Counted from the stretch's first letter, positions 1-9,007 are shown. The stretch: 61,594 nt of DNA from Erysipelotrichia bacterium (GCA_009916335.1 SAAR01000001.1:1-61594); one strand, 5' to 3'. A program made the numbers and translations. Notes: generated by a model from the sequence alone, not told the origin.

Positions 1-17
1 AGCGATTAAATATGAAA

Positions 18-47
18 GAAAAAACCAGCTAGTACAGGACTAGCTGG
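18..47 (-). terminator. intrinsic terminator of valS
   Basis: A 9-bp perfect stem (25-33 with 39-47, loop of 5) is followed, reading the minus strand, by a run of T residues at 24-18. It lies about 80 bases past the valS stop codon. Confidence 0.8.
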
Positions 48-126
48 GGTATAAAGCTTTTTAGATATTTCGAGTGTCTACTTGACAGGACTCAGATCAC
101 ATTTTCATGCTTTCTCTGTTTTTATC

Positions 127-2745
127 TTATGCTTGAAGTTGTGCTAAACGATCTTCCACAACCTTATATTGTGTTTTATACCCTTCTAATTTTTCTTTTT
201 CTGCATTCACTTTTTCAACAGGAGCTTTGTTCACAAAATTAGGATTTGCAAGCATTCCCTCACATCGTTTAATCTCATTTGCTAATTTATCTAACTCTTT
301 TGTTAATTTAGCCTTTTCTTCTTCAACATTGATTAATGCCGCTAAAGGAATCGAAATAGAACCATTATGAATTGGACGTACAACCATTTCATCAACACTT
401 TCTTCCTTTATCCAATTAGCATGACACATCTTATTTAAAATCGCATTGATAAATTCACTCACTGCTTTTAAATTTCCATCTTGATCTTTTACAATCACAT
501 TAACATCAGCACTTGGCTTTAAGTTATAACTAATCTTAATTTCACGAACAGCACTAATCATTGAAATTAACATTTTTACTTCATTCATATCATTTTCTGA
601 AATAGCAACCTTCACTTCTTGTGGCCAGCTTTCCACATTGATACTTTCTTTCGTATGTGGAATCGCTAAATAAATTTCTTCAGATACAAATGGCATAAAT
701 GGGTGAATCATCTTTAAAATACCCATTAACACTGTCAATAATGTAGATTTAGATGCATGTGCTACTTTTGTATCATCACTATTTAAACCAGCTTTGCTCA
801 ATTCAATATACCAACTACAAAAATCGTCCCAAATAAAGCTGTATAGTTCATTACCAACTAAGGCAAATTCAAATTTGTCCATGTTGTTTGTAACATTGTT
901 TAGTGTTTCATTAAAACGCTGTAATATCCACTTATCAATAGTTGAGATATGACTTAAATCAATATCCTCTACTTTAAAATCTTCTTTTAAATTCATAATA
1001 ACAAACTTAGATGCATTCCAAATCTTATTAATGAAGTTAGAGCTTGCCTCTACCTTTTCATCAATGAAACGTAAATCTTGTCCTGGTGTAGAGTTCGTTG
1101 TTAAAAAGAAACGTAAAGCATCACAACCATAGTGATCCACCACTTCAATAGGATCTACTCCATTTCCTAGTGATTTACTCATTTTTCTACCTTTTGCATC
1201 ACGCACTAAACCATGAATCAAGACATCTTTAAATGGTCTTGATTTTGTCGCATAACGTGCTTGGAAAGCCATACGAGCAACCCAGAAGAAGATAATATCA
1301 TATCCCGTTACTAAAGTGTCATTTGGATAATATCGTTTAAAATCTTCACTTTCTTTTGGCCAACCTAACGTAGAGAAAGGCCATAAAGCACTAGAGAACC
1401 ATGTATCTAAAACATCTTCATCTTGTTGCCAGTTTTCAATATCTTCTGGTGCTTTTTCATTTACATAGATTTCCCCTGTCTGTTTATGATACCATGCAGG
1501 AATTCTATGTCCCCACCATAACTGACGAGAAATACACCAATCTTCAATGTTTTCTAACCATGTGTTAAATGTATGTTCAAAACGTTTTGGTGTAAAACTG
1601 ATTTTTTCATCTTCTTTACTTTGATGCTCTAAAACATCATTAGCCAATGGTTTCATCTTCACAAACCATTGTTTACTTAAATAAGGTTCCACAATCACAT
1701 CTGTTCGCTCTGAATGTCCTACCATATGCATATGTGTTTCAATATGATCCACAACACCTGCTTGTTTGAAATCTTCTACCAATGCGTTACGACATGCAAA
1801 ACGATCCATTCCAGCATATTTATGTGCCATTTCATTCATCGTTCCATCAGGATTCATACACACTGGCATAGCTAAATGATATTTTTTCGCCAAAGCGAAG
1901 TCATTAGGGTCATGTGCTGGCGTACATTTCATCACAGCTGTTCCAAAACTCATATCAATGTAATCATCTGCCATAATTGGTAAACTTTCCCCATTGGCTG
2001 GATTAATCGCATGCATTCCAACCATTGCTTGATAACGTTCATCATCAGGGTGGACAAAGATGGCTTGATCGGCAAACATCGTTTCTGGACGTGTTGTTGC
2101 AATGACTAATGTTGCTCCTGTTTCAACAACTTTATATTTAAAGTAGAACATATGCCCTTCTACTTCTTTATGTATAACCTCAATATTAGAGAGTGCTGTT
2201 TTTGCTTGTGGATCCCAGTTAATAATACGTTCTCCTTGATAAATCAAACCATCGTTATACAAATCAACAAACACCTTTTTTACAGCTTCACTTAATCCAT
2301 CATCTAAAGTGAATCGCTCTCTTGTATAATCTAAGGAAAGACCCATTGTAGCCCATTGTTCACGAATATGAGCTGCATATTCTTCTTTCCACTCCCAAGC
2401 TCTTTCTAAGAATTTCTCACGCCCAATATCATAACGTGAAATACCTTCTTCTTTTAAACGTGCGTCAACTTTCGCCTGTGTCGCAATCCCTGCATGATCC
2501 ATTCCACTAAGCCATAATACATCATAGCCTTGTAAACGTTTATATCGTGCAATAATATCTTGCAAAGTTGTATCCCATGCATGTCCTAAATGTAATTTAC
2601 CAGTTACATTAGGTGGGGGAATCACCATACAATAAGGGCGTTTACTTGTGTCCCCTGCGGTAAAGAAACCTTTTTCTACCCAGCTTTTATAATAGTCTTT
2701 TTCTACTTCATGATGATCATACTTTGCATTTAATGTCTTTCTCAT
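127..2745 (-). CDS. valS: valine--tRNA ligase
   Basis: Charges tRNA-Val with valine in the cytosol. The 872-residue protein has the class I signatures: PPPNVTGKLHLGH around residues 43-55 (HIGH motif, HLGH at 52-55) and GRKMSKSLGNG near 520 (KMSKS loop). Between them lies the long editing insertion, including TTRPETM. The C-terminal 70 residues are charged and predicted coiled coil, typical of the ValS tRNA-binding arm. Length is normal for a bacterial ValS. The start follows an AGGAGG ribosome binding site. Upstream lies a T-box leader, so expression should respond to uncharged tRNA-Val. B. subtilis also has a spoVID gene near valS, and a SpoVID-like gene lies 1.7 kb upstream here. Confidence 0.98.
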   Translation of the reverse strand: MRKTLNAKYDHHEVEKDYYKSWVEKGFFTAGDTSKRPYCMVIPPPNVTGKLHLGHAWDTTLQDIIARYKRLQGYDVLWLSGMDHAGIATQAKVDARLKEEGISRYDIGREKFLERAWEWKEEYAAHIREQWATMGLSLDYTRERFTLDDGLSEAVKKVFVDLYNDGLIYQGERIINWDPQAKTALSNIEVIHKEVEGHMFYFKYKVVETGATLVIATTRPETMFADQAIFVHPDDERYQAMVGMHAINPANGESLPIMADDYIDMSFGTAVMKCTPAHDPNDFALAKKYHLAMPVCMNPDGTMNEMAHKYAGMDRFACRNALVEDFKQAGVVDHIETHMHMVGHSERTDVIVEPYLSKQWFVKMKPLANDVLEHQSKEDEKISFTPKRFEHTFNTWLENIEDWCISRQLWWGHRIPAWYHKQTGEIYVNEKAPEDIENWQQDEDVLDTWFSSALWPFSTLGWPKESEDFKRYYPNDTLVTGYDIIFFWVARMAFQARYATKSRPFKDVLIHGLVRDAKGRKMSKSLGNGVDPIEVVDHYGCDALRFFLTTNSTPGQDLRFIDEKVEASSNFINKIWNASKFVIMNLKEDFKVEDIDLSHISTIDKWILQRFNETLNNVTNNMDKFEFALVGNELYSFIWDDFCSWYIELSKAGLNSDDTKVAHASKSTLLTVLMGILKMIHPFMPFVSEEIYLAIPHTKESINVESWPQEVKVAISENDMNEVKMLISMISAVREIKISYNLKPSADVNVIVKDQDGNLKAVSEFINAILNKMCHANWIKEESVDEMVVRPIHNGSISIPLAALINVEEEKAKLTKELDKLANEIKRCEGMLANPNFVNKAPVEKVNAEKEKLEGYKTQYKVVEDRLAQLQA

Positions 2746-2761
2746 AATATCCTCCTAAAAT

Positions 2762-2988
2762 AAAAAACACTCATCCAAAGGACGAATGCTCGTGGTACCA
2801 CCTTAATTCACACTCGATTGAGTGCCTCTTGCAAGTAACGTTTGCTTTTCCCGTATTTTCCTACTATACCATTCAGAAAATCTACTCCCAGACTACCTTC
2901 TTTCATCTTTGCTACTGCTTTTCACCAACCAACAGCTCTCTATAAACAAGTAATGAAATACTCCTTCTGTTCCTTGTATTTACTTGAT
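2762..2988 (-). promoter_or_regulatory. T-box leader of valS
   Basis: The minus strand carries the conserved T-box AATTAAGGTGGTACCACG (2808-2791). It is followed by a terminator hairpin (stem arms in 2793-2779 and 2775-2767, then T6). A small CACTC/GAGTG hairpin sits just before the T-box. The leader is about 220 bases long, the usual size for a tRNA-sensing T-box: uncharged tRNA-Val would favour the antiterminator and read-through into valS. I could not assign the specifier codon by eye. Confidence 0.93.
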
Positions 2989-3017
2989 ATTATACCTAAT
3001 CTATGCATGAATTTCAA
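2989..3017 (-). promoter_or_regulatory. promoter of the valS T-box transcript
   Basis: On the minus strand TTGAAA (3017-3012) is separated by 17 bases from TATAAT (2994-2989). This is a near-consensus vegetative promoter placed directly before the T-box leader. Confidence 0.8.
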
Positions 3018-3066
3018 TAACGAAAAGCGTTATTTCATAAAATCATCATCGTAGTGAAGAAATGCT

Positions 3067-4074
3067 TTACGCCATTTCTTCATGCCCTACATATTCATAA
3101 AACCCTTTCATAAAAGCATCAATCACTGGTAATTCTTCCACTTCTTCTATTTCAATCTCTAAACAATCACAAGAGGGAGCTAGTAGTGGCAACATCCGTA
3201 CATTATTGAAAAAAACACTATCTGGTCGCCCATGTTTTTCAATACATTGAAAGAAACTATCTAACACAACCTCTATATCATCTTGATTATCTTCTAAAGG
3301 AACACACGATAACATACTTCCATTCGCGGTAGAAGCAATCATTGCAAAACGCACATTAACAAGACGTCCATCTTCTCTTTCCATCCCTTGATTAATATAG
3401 TTATATTCCACTTCCCAAATATCATCATTGCACTCGATCTCTAACAACGCATTTAAATAACTTTCATCATTAGGTAAAATAGCATCATACTCTCTAGGTG
3501 TTAAGTGAAAAGGCATAAATGTGCTATTTTTTGCTTGTACATCATAAACAAACATATCTTTTGTAAAATTAATGCGTATTTCATGCTTTAAAAAATACTC
3601 AATAGCTTCCAACAAACCAGCTATATACAACGTATATTTTTCCACTTCACTCGCATCAGGATCATCGGGAAAACACCCTTTCTCTTTTACCGTAAAATGA
3701 GGATATTGTTTTGGCTTTAAGCCTAACTTTTTAAAGATTTGTTGTTGTTTCCATGAAACATTATCCTGATCATCAAAATACACACTGTAAAAACTAGATT
3801 CCATCGTTACAAAGTTTTCAAATCGTTTATCTTTGATCTCATAAGCAATGGTTGAAATATCTTTATATCCTTCTATTCCTTCATAAAAGGAAAGTCCATA
3901 ACACATTTTATGAAACCCCATAATACTCGCATAAACATTATCGCTTTGATTAGGTAACTTCAAAACAAAAATTTCCATATCTTCAAATTGTTTCCATGGT
4001 TCAATAGCGATTATTTTTTGTGTTAAAGCAATGAGTGTTTGCCATTGCACTAATGTTGCATCTTTTTCTTTCAT
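3067..4074 (-). CDS. conserved protein of unknown function (DUF7309/DUF6930-like)
   Basis: A 335-residue soluble acidic protein without signal peptide or membrane segment. I recognise the general layout of a Firmicutes family of unknown function: an N-terminal region with PWKQFEDMEIFVLKLP, VYASIMG and a central YxLYIAGLLEAIEYFL helix, then a C-terminal acidic domain. The assignment to DUF7309/DUF6930 is from memory and tentative. Two adjacent ATG codons exist; the second (4074) has the better spacing from the GAGG ribosome binding site. It is transcribed toward valS but separated from it by the T-box promoter. No catalytic motif is visible. Confidence 0.75.
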   Translation of the reverse strand: MKEKDATLVQWQTLIALTQKIIAIEPWKQFEDMEIFVLKLPNQSDNVYASIMGFHKMCYGLSFYEGIEGYKDISTIAYEIKDKRFENFVTMESSFYSVYFDDQDNVSWKQQQIFKKLGLKPKQYPHFTVKEKGCFPDDPDASEVEKYTLYIAGLLEAIEYFLKHEIRINFTKDMFVYDVQAKNSTFMPFHLTPREYDAILPNDESYLNALLEIECNDDIWEVEYNYINQGMEREDGRLVNVRFAMIASTANGSMLSCVPLEDNQDDIEVVLDSFFQCIEKHGRPDSVFFNNVRMLPLLAPSCDCLEIEIEEVEELPVIDAFMKGFYEYVGHEEMA

Positions 4075-4175
4075 CATCGATCCTCATTTCTAAATGGTTG
4101 TCTTATGTTAATCGACCTATAAACTACACACGAAGCTAACACTTTCTTGCTTCTTATTTCAACCTCTATCATGTT

Positions 4176-4400
4176 TTATAAGCGAATGTTATGCCTCATC
4201 TTACAAGAGTCTACACAAGCGTATAAGTGGCTAGTTTTTAACCTACTCTCATAAGATTTTAAACGATTTCTCGTCGTCTTGCGTCCTTCTTTTTGGATAT
4301 TGATAGCGGTGTGATAATCTCTATCTATGACAAGAGTACAATCACACCTATAAGTTCTATCTGTGCTTATTATAACATATTCAGAAGAATTATGTGCCAA
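4176..4400 (-). pseudogene. relic of an IS200/IS605 TnpB C-terminus
   Basis: The frame encodes STDRTYRCDCTLVIDRDYHTAINIQKEG, the last zinc-finger half (CxC) and RuvC-III motif (DRDYxxAINI) of TnpB nucleases. The frame stays open a few codons upstream of the first ATG, but the RuvC-I and RuvC-II parts, the first CxxC and any tnpA are missing. About 75 residues of a protein of roughly 400 remain, so this is a deletion remnant rather than a working gene. The 100 bases downstream may hold the decayed right end. It interrupts the spacing between the SpoVID-like gene and the 335-residue protein. Confidence 0.8.
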
Positions 4401-4477
4401 TTCATTCCTCGAACCTAAAGTTTCAAAGATGCATTGGCACGATTCTTTTATAAAGTAAGTTTTGACTCCTCTTTCGC

Positions 4478-5131
4478 TTATTTAGCATAAGGCAAAACAA
4501 TTAAACTCTTTTCATGAATTTCCTTATCATTATTCACACTTTTTAATGCTTCAACATCTACATGATAACGTGATGCGATACTTTCATAAGAATCTTCTTT
4601 TTTCACCACGACAAAAGAATAACTTGTAATCACATTATCTTTTTCTTCAAACAACTCTTCCATCATACTTAAATCCAGCGTTTCTTCTTCTTCTTCTTCT
4701 GTTTGTATTTCATTTTCCTCATTAATCACTTCCTTAGAAGTGGTAGGTTTTTCATTCAGTGATGCAACGTCTGTTTCAATCGATGCATTCTCTACGCTAA
4801 AGATTTGTGCTTCTTCCTCTTTAATTCCATAAACACTAAAATGCAATGTTAAACTGACACCATTTTGTAAGGAATAATCATAGCTATCATACACTACTTT
4901 AAAGGGTTCTCCATCTAACTTTTCACTAGCTGCATAAATATCAAATTCAAATACATCTTGAAACTCTTTTACCCCCTGTATTGTTGTATAGTTTCCTTTA
5001 ATAAAGAAAGGTCCTACACAGCGAATCCCTCCTTCTTCTTTTTGATAAGCAAATTGATCCTTCATCAATATTAACGAAAGATCAATCGCACCTGCTAAAT
5101 CTAATACTTTTTCTATATCTATTGTTTTCAT
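4478..5131 (-). CDS. SpoVID-like spore coat assembly protein with LysM domain
   Basis: The 217-residue protein has an N-terminal beta-rich region with DVFEFDIYAA and DYSLQNGVSLTLHFSVYGI, resembling the first domain of SpoVID (DUF3794-like). A Glu-rich linker follows (about residues 120-160), then a single C-terminal LysM domain (VVKKEDSYESIASRYHVD...LIVLPYAK). B. subtilis SpoVID (575 residues) has the same order and lies close to valS in hemL-spoVID-ysxE-valS. This version is much shorter, mainly in the acidic middle. Known role of the family: morphogenetic protein directing spore encasement by coat proteins. Start follows AGGAGG. SafA-like or general LysM proteins are alternatives. Confidence 0.7.
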   Translation of the reverse strand: MKTIDIEKVLDLAGAIDLSLILMKDQFAYQKEEGGIRCVGPFFIKGNYTTIQGVKEFQDVFEFDIYAASEKLDGEPFKVVYDSYDYSLQNGVSLTLHFSVYGIKEEEAQIFSVENASIETDVASLNEKPTTSKEVINEENEIQTEEEEEETLDLSMMEELFEEKDNVITSYSFVVVKKEDSYESIASRYHVDVEALKSVNNDKEIHEKSLIVLPYAK

Positions 5132-5175
5132 TCACAGTCCTCCTAATGCAGTGTATGAATAGAAATCGTAAAGTA

Positions 5176-5739
5176 TTAACGAAACCCAACAGAAATTTCC
5201 AATAAAGCGTTGTACACATGATATGTGAATTCACAATCCATTAACGCACGATGTGCCCCTATATAAGAAAAGCCAAAATATTGCGTTAATGTTTCTAAAC
5301 GATGATTAGCAACAGTGCCTTTTAAATATTTTCTTGCTAAACGCAACGTATCAATATAATCATTACTAAAGATGACCCCTAAATGATATAAACAATGATC
5401 GTATAAAAAATTAATATCGAAGTTTACATTATGTCCCACAATAATCGCATCTTCACAAAACAATAAAAATTGACTTAAAGCACTGCAAGGATCAACTCCC
5501 TCTTTCATAAGCAATGCATCATCAATTCCTGTTAATTGTGTAATAAATTTAGGCAATGGTTTTTCTCTTTGAATCAGTACCTTAAATGTATCAATCACTT
5601 CATTATTGCTAATTTTTAAAGCACCAATCTCAATAATATCACTATTTTGCGAATTTAACCCTGTTGTTTCAATATCAACAACCACATAATCACTAACAAA
5701 TGTATGCAGTGATCTTCCTTTCATTCTTTGCTGACTCAT
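5176..5739 (-). CDS. DnaQ-like DEDDh 3'-5' exonuclease
   Basis: A 187-residue single-domain exonuclease. The three Exo motifs are visible: DIETTGL (Exo I, D and E), GHNVNFDINFL (Exo II, D) and HRALMDCEFT (Exo III, H and D five residues apart). This is the epsilon-subunit/PolC-proofreading family, acting on 3' ends of DNA or RNA. No polymerase, helicase or BRCT domain is attached, so it is a stand-alone nuclease whose substrate cannot be told from sequence. The ATG at 5739 sits 9 bases after AAGGA, better than the one at 5748 which touches it. The upstream gene ends 5 bases before this start. Confidence 0.88.
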   Translation of the reverse strand: MSQQRMKGRSLHTFVSDYVVVDIETTGLNSQNSDIIEIGALKISNNEVIDTFKVLIQREKPLPKFITQLTGIDDALLMKEGVDPCSALSQFLLFCEDAIIVGHNVNFDINFLYDHCLYHLGVIFSNDYIDTLRLARKYLKGTVANHRLETLTQYFGFSYIGAHRALMDCEFTYHVYNALLEISVGFR

Positions 5740-5744
5740 TCTAC

Positions 5745-6323
5745 TCATTCCTTTTGTTTATTTTGTTCATACCACAAACTACTTTGATTAAATACTAAAA
5801 GATCATTTAAGTCATAGTGAAAAACACTGATTTTCTTTTGTTTACAATGATAAATATATAAACATTGAATCGCATTCAAATAAATTTCATCATAAAACGT
5901 ATTTTGGTATACATGCTGGTTAAAAAATGCTCTAATCATGTCTTCATTAAACTGATTACAATGCGTAAATATGTATAAACCATTATGTACATAACGAACA
6001 TAATGTTTGCTTTTTTCAAGCTTACGCTTAATCGCTTTATCAATGCAAACAAAATAATCCTCTATACTTTCCTTTTGTACCTCTAATATCGCTTTTAAAT
6101 CAAAAGGATTCATTAGATAAGAGCTATATAAATTTTCTTTCTTAATAGAAAAAACAACTTCATCTTTCATTGCTTGACTCACTTCAATACCCATCTCTTT
6201 TTTAGGGATACGCAAATCAGGGCGATCTGATAAAATGATGTCCTCTTGTGAAATATTTAAATACATTGCTAATGATAATGCTGCATATTTTTCAAAGTAT
6301 AATTTTGTATATCTATTTTTCAT
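5745..6323 (-). CDS. protein of unknown function, possibly PD-(D/E)XK-like
   Basis: A 192-residue protein that I do not recognise. Near residue 32 it has DRPDLRIPKKEMGIEVSQAM; a PD...(I)EV pattern of this kind occurs in restriction-endonuclease-fold proteins, so a nuclease fold is possible but unproven. No membrane segment or signal peptide. It is co-transcribed with and ends next to the exonuclease gene. There is no ribosome binding site before the ATG: a TACAAT box ends six bases upstream, so the transcript is probably leaderless. Confidence 0.7.
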   Translation of the reverse strand: MKNRYTKLYFEKYAALSLAMYLNISQEDIILSDRPDLRIPKKEMGIEVSQAMKDEVVFSIKKENLYSSYLMNPFDLKAILEVQKESIEDYFVCIDKAIKRKLEKSKHYVRYVHNGLYIFTHCNQFNEDMIRAFFNQHVYQNTFYDEIYLNAIQCLYIYHCKQKKISVFHYDLNDLLVFNQSSLWYEQNKQKE

Positions 6324-6329
6324 GTATTT

Positions 6330-6335
6330 ATTGTA
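6330..6335 (-). promoter_or_regulatory. -10 box directly before a start codon (leaderless transcript)
   Basis: TACAAT on the minus strand ends only 6 bases before the ATG at 6323, which puts the expected transcription start at or next to the start codon. The -35 region is weak (TAGGCA at 17 bases). Confidence 0.5.
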
Positions 6336-6373
6336 TCAACTTAATACTAATTTGCCTATCCCTTTTCTTTATA

Positions 6374-6389
6374 AAAAAGGATCCTTTTT
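6374..6389. repeat. 16-bp perfect palindrome between divergent genes
   Basis: A5GGATCCT5 is a perfect palindrome in the 269-base region between the divergent unknown gene and degV. It could be an operator or part of a weak hairpin; no partner is known. Confidence 0.3.
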
Positions 6390-6520
6390 CTCATTTACTT
6401 CATGCATCATACCATTTATCAATACTAATAAAAATGACTGTATCTATACTTGCTTATATATTTTTTATGTTACTTTCTTGATTAAAAAAATGAAAACACT
6501 CATAAATCTCATGCACTTTT

Positions 6521-6549
6521 TTCGATTTTTCTAACAATAGTGCTATAAT
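6521..6549 (+). promoter_or_regulatory. promoter of degV
   Basis: TATAAT (6544-6549) with a weak TTCGAT -35 element at 17 bases. An AAAGAGG ribosome binding site follows before the ATG at 6593. Confidence 0.55.
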
Positions 6550-6592
6550 ATAGAAAAATATTCATGAGAATATTGGAAAGAGGGAATGTATT

Positions 6593-7444
6593 ATGAAAAT
6601 TGCAGTAATAACAGATAGTGGTAGTGGACTTAGCTTTGAACAAGCCAAAACAGCAGGATTATTTCTTTTACCTTTACAGATTATGGATGGGACAAAGAAT
6701 TATCGTGATTGTTATGATATTCAAACACTTGATGTATATGAAATGTTGAAAAATGGCATTATGCCTAAAACAAGCAGTCCTACCATTCAAGATGTAAATG
6801 ATACAATCCAAGCGATTAAAAAGTTAGGTTACGATGAAATCATCGCTGTTCCTTTATCCTCTGGTTTATCTGGTACACACCAAGTCATTACAATGGTTGC
6901 CAATGATTTCAATATACCACTTACAACCATTGAGATTTACTCTACCTGCAACATACAAAGACAAGTTGCTTTAGAGGCAAAACGTTTGGTTGATGAAGGA
7001 AAAAGCAGTGCTGAAATTAAAACGATTTTAGATACTATGGTTAAAACCAACACGACACTGATCTTGCCTAATGATCTGCAACACCTTAAAAGAGGAGGAC
7101 GTTTAACTCCTATCGCTGCCTCTTTAGCGAGTTTATTAAAGATTAAACCAATCTTATGTATCAACCCAAAAACACAAGGAAAAATCGACGTACAAGAAAA
7201 GGTGAGAACAGAACATAAAGCCATTCAATACTCTGTAGATTATTTATGTGGATGCATGGAAGAAGGGAAACATTATCATGTATTCGTTATTCACTCTAAT
7301 TGTAAGGATAAAGCAGAAACAATCGCCAATATGTTTAAAGCAACAAAACAAAACATTGATGTAGAAATAGATTATATTAGTTCTGTTATTGCTTCGCATA
7401 CAGGATTAAACTGTATTGCTTTACAAATCATAGAAAAAATATAA
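6593..7444 (+). CDS. DegV family fatty-acid-binding protein
   Basis: A 283-residue DegV-fold protein: N-terminal MKIAVITDSGSGL, then KTSSPT (fatty-acid carboxylate-binding loop, usually TSQPS/T), PLSSGLSGTHQ and the LQHLKRGGRLTP helix typical of the family. Members such as FakB bind acyl chains and present them to the kinase FakA, feeding exogenous fatty acids into phospholipid synthesis. No fakA gene is nearby, and most genomes hold several degV paralogues, so the specific ligand is unknown. It is a single-gene unit with its own promoter and a strong terminator. Confidence 0.93.
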   Translation: MKIAVITDSGSGLSFEQAKTAGLFLLPLQIMDGTKNYRDCYDIQTLDVYEMLKNGIMPKTSSPTIQDVNDTIQAIKKLGYDEIIAVPLSSGLSGTHQVITMVANDFNIPLTTIEIYSTCNIQRQVALEAKRLVDEGKSSAEIKTILDTMVKTNTTLILPNDLQHLKRGGRLTPIAASLASLLKIKPILCINPKTQGKIDVQEKVRTEHKAIQYSVDYLCGCMEEGKHYHVFVIHSNCKDKAETIANMFKATKQNIDVEIDYISSVIASHTGLNCIALQIIEKI

Positions 7445-7453
7445 AAACCGTAT

Positions 7454-7489
7454 AAAAACAAACAGTTTCTTAGTGTACTGTTTGTTTTT
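7454..7489. terminator. bidirectional terminator between degV and the alkD-like gene
   Basis: A 13-bp perfect stem (7454-7466 with 7477-7489) has an A-run on one side and a T-run on the other. It therefore works for both convergent genes. Confidence 0.85.
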
Positions 7490-7515
7490 ATATACCTATT
7501 ACTATGATAGATTGA

Positions 7516-8196
7516 CTACTTATTTCTTTTCATTCCTCTAATCAATTGTTTATCTTCTTCACTCACCGTTCTTTTTTCAATTATTTTTTGCAACGCTTTC
7601 TGGTAAGTAAAATCATCTAAATGATTATTTTCTAAATATTTTAAAGTAACTGCTTTAAAACGTACAAAATAAACAGAAATTGCCCATGCTATTGCCATTT
7701 GTACATAATAAGAGTGTGTGTGGAGTTGTTCAAAATACTGCAATGCTTTTTGACAATCAACTTCACTTTTATAATAATTAAAAAGCATCACGATAGCAAA
7801 ACGCACTTCATAAGTTTGCTCGCTTTGTAAACAAGTAAGTAAAAAAGGATACATTTCATCTAAATGCTTACTTGTTATTTTTAAGCTACTGACAAATAAA
7901 TCACACAATGACCAGTTATTGATTTTAGAAACATATGCTTGGATATAAGGAAACAATTCCTGAAAGGTTAGTTTACTATAAGCAATAAGCATTCCCTGCA
8001 ACAACACTTCCTCATAACTATCATCACTAATCCACTGCAAACATTTTACATCGTATTGTTTGCTCAACTGTTTTGCCATTTTACGAAGTAGAGGTGTTCT
8101 AACGCCGATAATATTTGTTGCTTCTGGTATTAAACGCCGTTGAAAGTTTGCATAATCTTCGTCTTTTAACATCGCTAACTGTGCTTTAATCATCAT
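7516..8196 (-). CDS. DNA alkylation repair protein (AlkD-like HEAT repeats)
   Basis: A 226-residue all-helical protein with the family start RRLIPEATNIIGVRTPLLRKMAK and the repeat motifs INNWSLCDLF and YEVRFAIVMLFNYY. These match the AlkD/AlkC HEAT-like superfamily, whose best-known members excise bulky alkylated bases without base flipping. Small members of this subgroup are common in Firmicutes and not all have proven glycosylase activity. An acidic residue would be expected shortly after NNW; here it is NNWSLCD, so catalytic competence is plausible but not certain. Two tandem ATGs occur at the start. Confidence 0.85.
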   Translation of the reverse strand: MMIKAQLAMLKDEDYANFQRRLIPEATNIIGVRTPLLRKMAKQLSKQYDVKCLQWISDDSYEEVLLQGMLIAYSKLTFQELFPYIQAYVSKINNWSLCDLFVSSLKITSKHLDEMYPFLLTCLQSEQTYEVRFAIVMLFNYYKSEVDCQKALQYFEQLHTHSYYVQMAIAWAISVYFVRFKAVTLKYLENNHLDDFTYQKALQKIIEKRTVSEEDKQLIRGMKRNK

Positions 8197-8321
8197 TTCT
8201 CCTTTTTTGCTTTTAGTATAGCAATCCTATAATCAATTTGTAAAGATATTGTTAAAACGAAATAAAAAGATATCTTTTTAATGAACGTTTTGTTAAAATA
8301 TGCGAAAAGAAAGAGGTTACT

Positions 8322-8930
8322 ATGAGTGCATGGTTAATTGACATTTTAAATCAATTCGGATATTTAGGCATTGCCCTTTTAATTGCCATTGAAAATATCT
8401 TCCCTCCGATTCCATCAGAAATCATTTTAACATTTAGTGGTTTCATGACAACAAGAACACACATGACGCCCCTTTTTGTCATTATTTTTGCGACGATTGG
8501 TTCTTTATTAGGTGCATATTTTTTATATTATATCGCTCGTTATTTCTCAGAAGAAAAACTATACCAACTAGCTGATAGTAAATTAGGAAAACGATTAGGT
8601 TTTAAAAAAGAAAGCATTCATAAAACAATGGTATGGTTTCAAACAAAAGGTAAATATGGCACTTTATTTGGTCGCTGTATCCCTGTAATCCGTTCTTTGA
8701 TTTCCATTCCTGCTGGTATGGCACAAATGCCATTAGGACAATTTAGTGTTTTTACATTCATAGGAAGTGTTATTTGGAATACTATTCTTGTTATGCTAGG
8801 AAACACCTTAGGAGAAAGTTGGCATCAAGTAGTGAATCTATTTAATACTTATACAAATATAATGCTTATCATTATGGCAATGACACTGCTTATAGGCTTC
8901 TTTATCATAAAGCACAAAAAGAAACGTTAG
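8322..8930 (+). CDS. DedA family membrane protein (VTT domain)
   Basis: A 202-residue integral membrane protein with the DedA signatures ENIFPPIPSEIILTFSGF near the N-terminus and FGRCIPVIRSLISIPAGMAQM in the middle. Hydrophobic segments follow at the C-terminus, ending in KHKKKR. DedA proteins act as lipid (undecaprenyl phosphate or phosphatidylethanolamine) flippases that maintain envelope homeostasis and membrane potential. The ribosome binding site is AAGAGG. A second VTT-type protein of the TVP38 branch lies at 43.5 kb. Confidence 0.93.
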   Translation: MSAWLIDILNQFGYLGIALLIAIENIFPPIPSEIILTFSGFMTTRTHMTPLFVIIFATIGSLLGAYFLYYIARYFSEEKLYQLADSKLGKRLGFKKESIHKTMVWFQTKGKYGTLFGRCIPVIRSLISIPAGMAQMPLGQFSVFTFIGSVIWNTILVMLGNTLGESWHQVVNLFNTYTNIMLIIMAMTLLIGFFIIKHKKKR

Positions 8931-8975
8931 CTATCAAGAAAGATTTTTATCTTCTTTCCTTAGCTATCGTTTTTT
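8927..8975 (+). terminator. terminator of dedA
   Basis: An imperfect long hairpin (AAGAAAGAT/ATCTTCTTTC core, TAGCTA outer pairs) is followed by T7. Confidence 0.6.
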
Positions 8976-9007
8976 TACTTATAGGACGATTCGTACGACT
9001 ATAAAAT

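Noticed and set aside
2842..3054. 70-codon open frame on the plus strand upstream of valS
   Set aside because: It lies entirely inside the T-box leader and its promoter on the opposite strand, and has no ribosome binding site.
6235..6534. Overlapping plus-strand frames rich in Phe/Ile/Tyr between the unknown gene and degV
   Set aside because: AT-rich chance frames, no ribosome binding site; the region holds divergent promoters and a palindrome.
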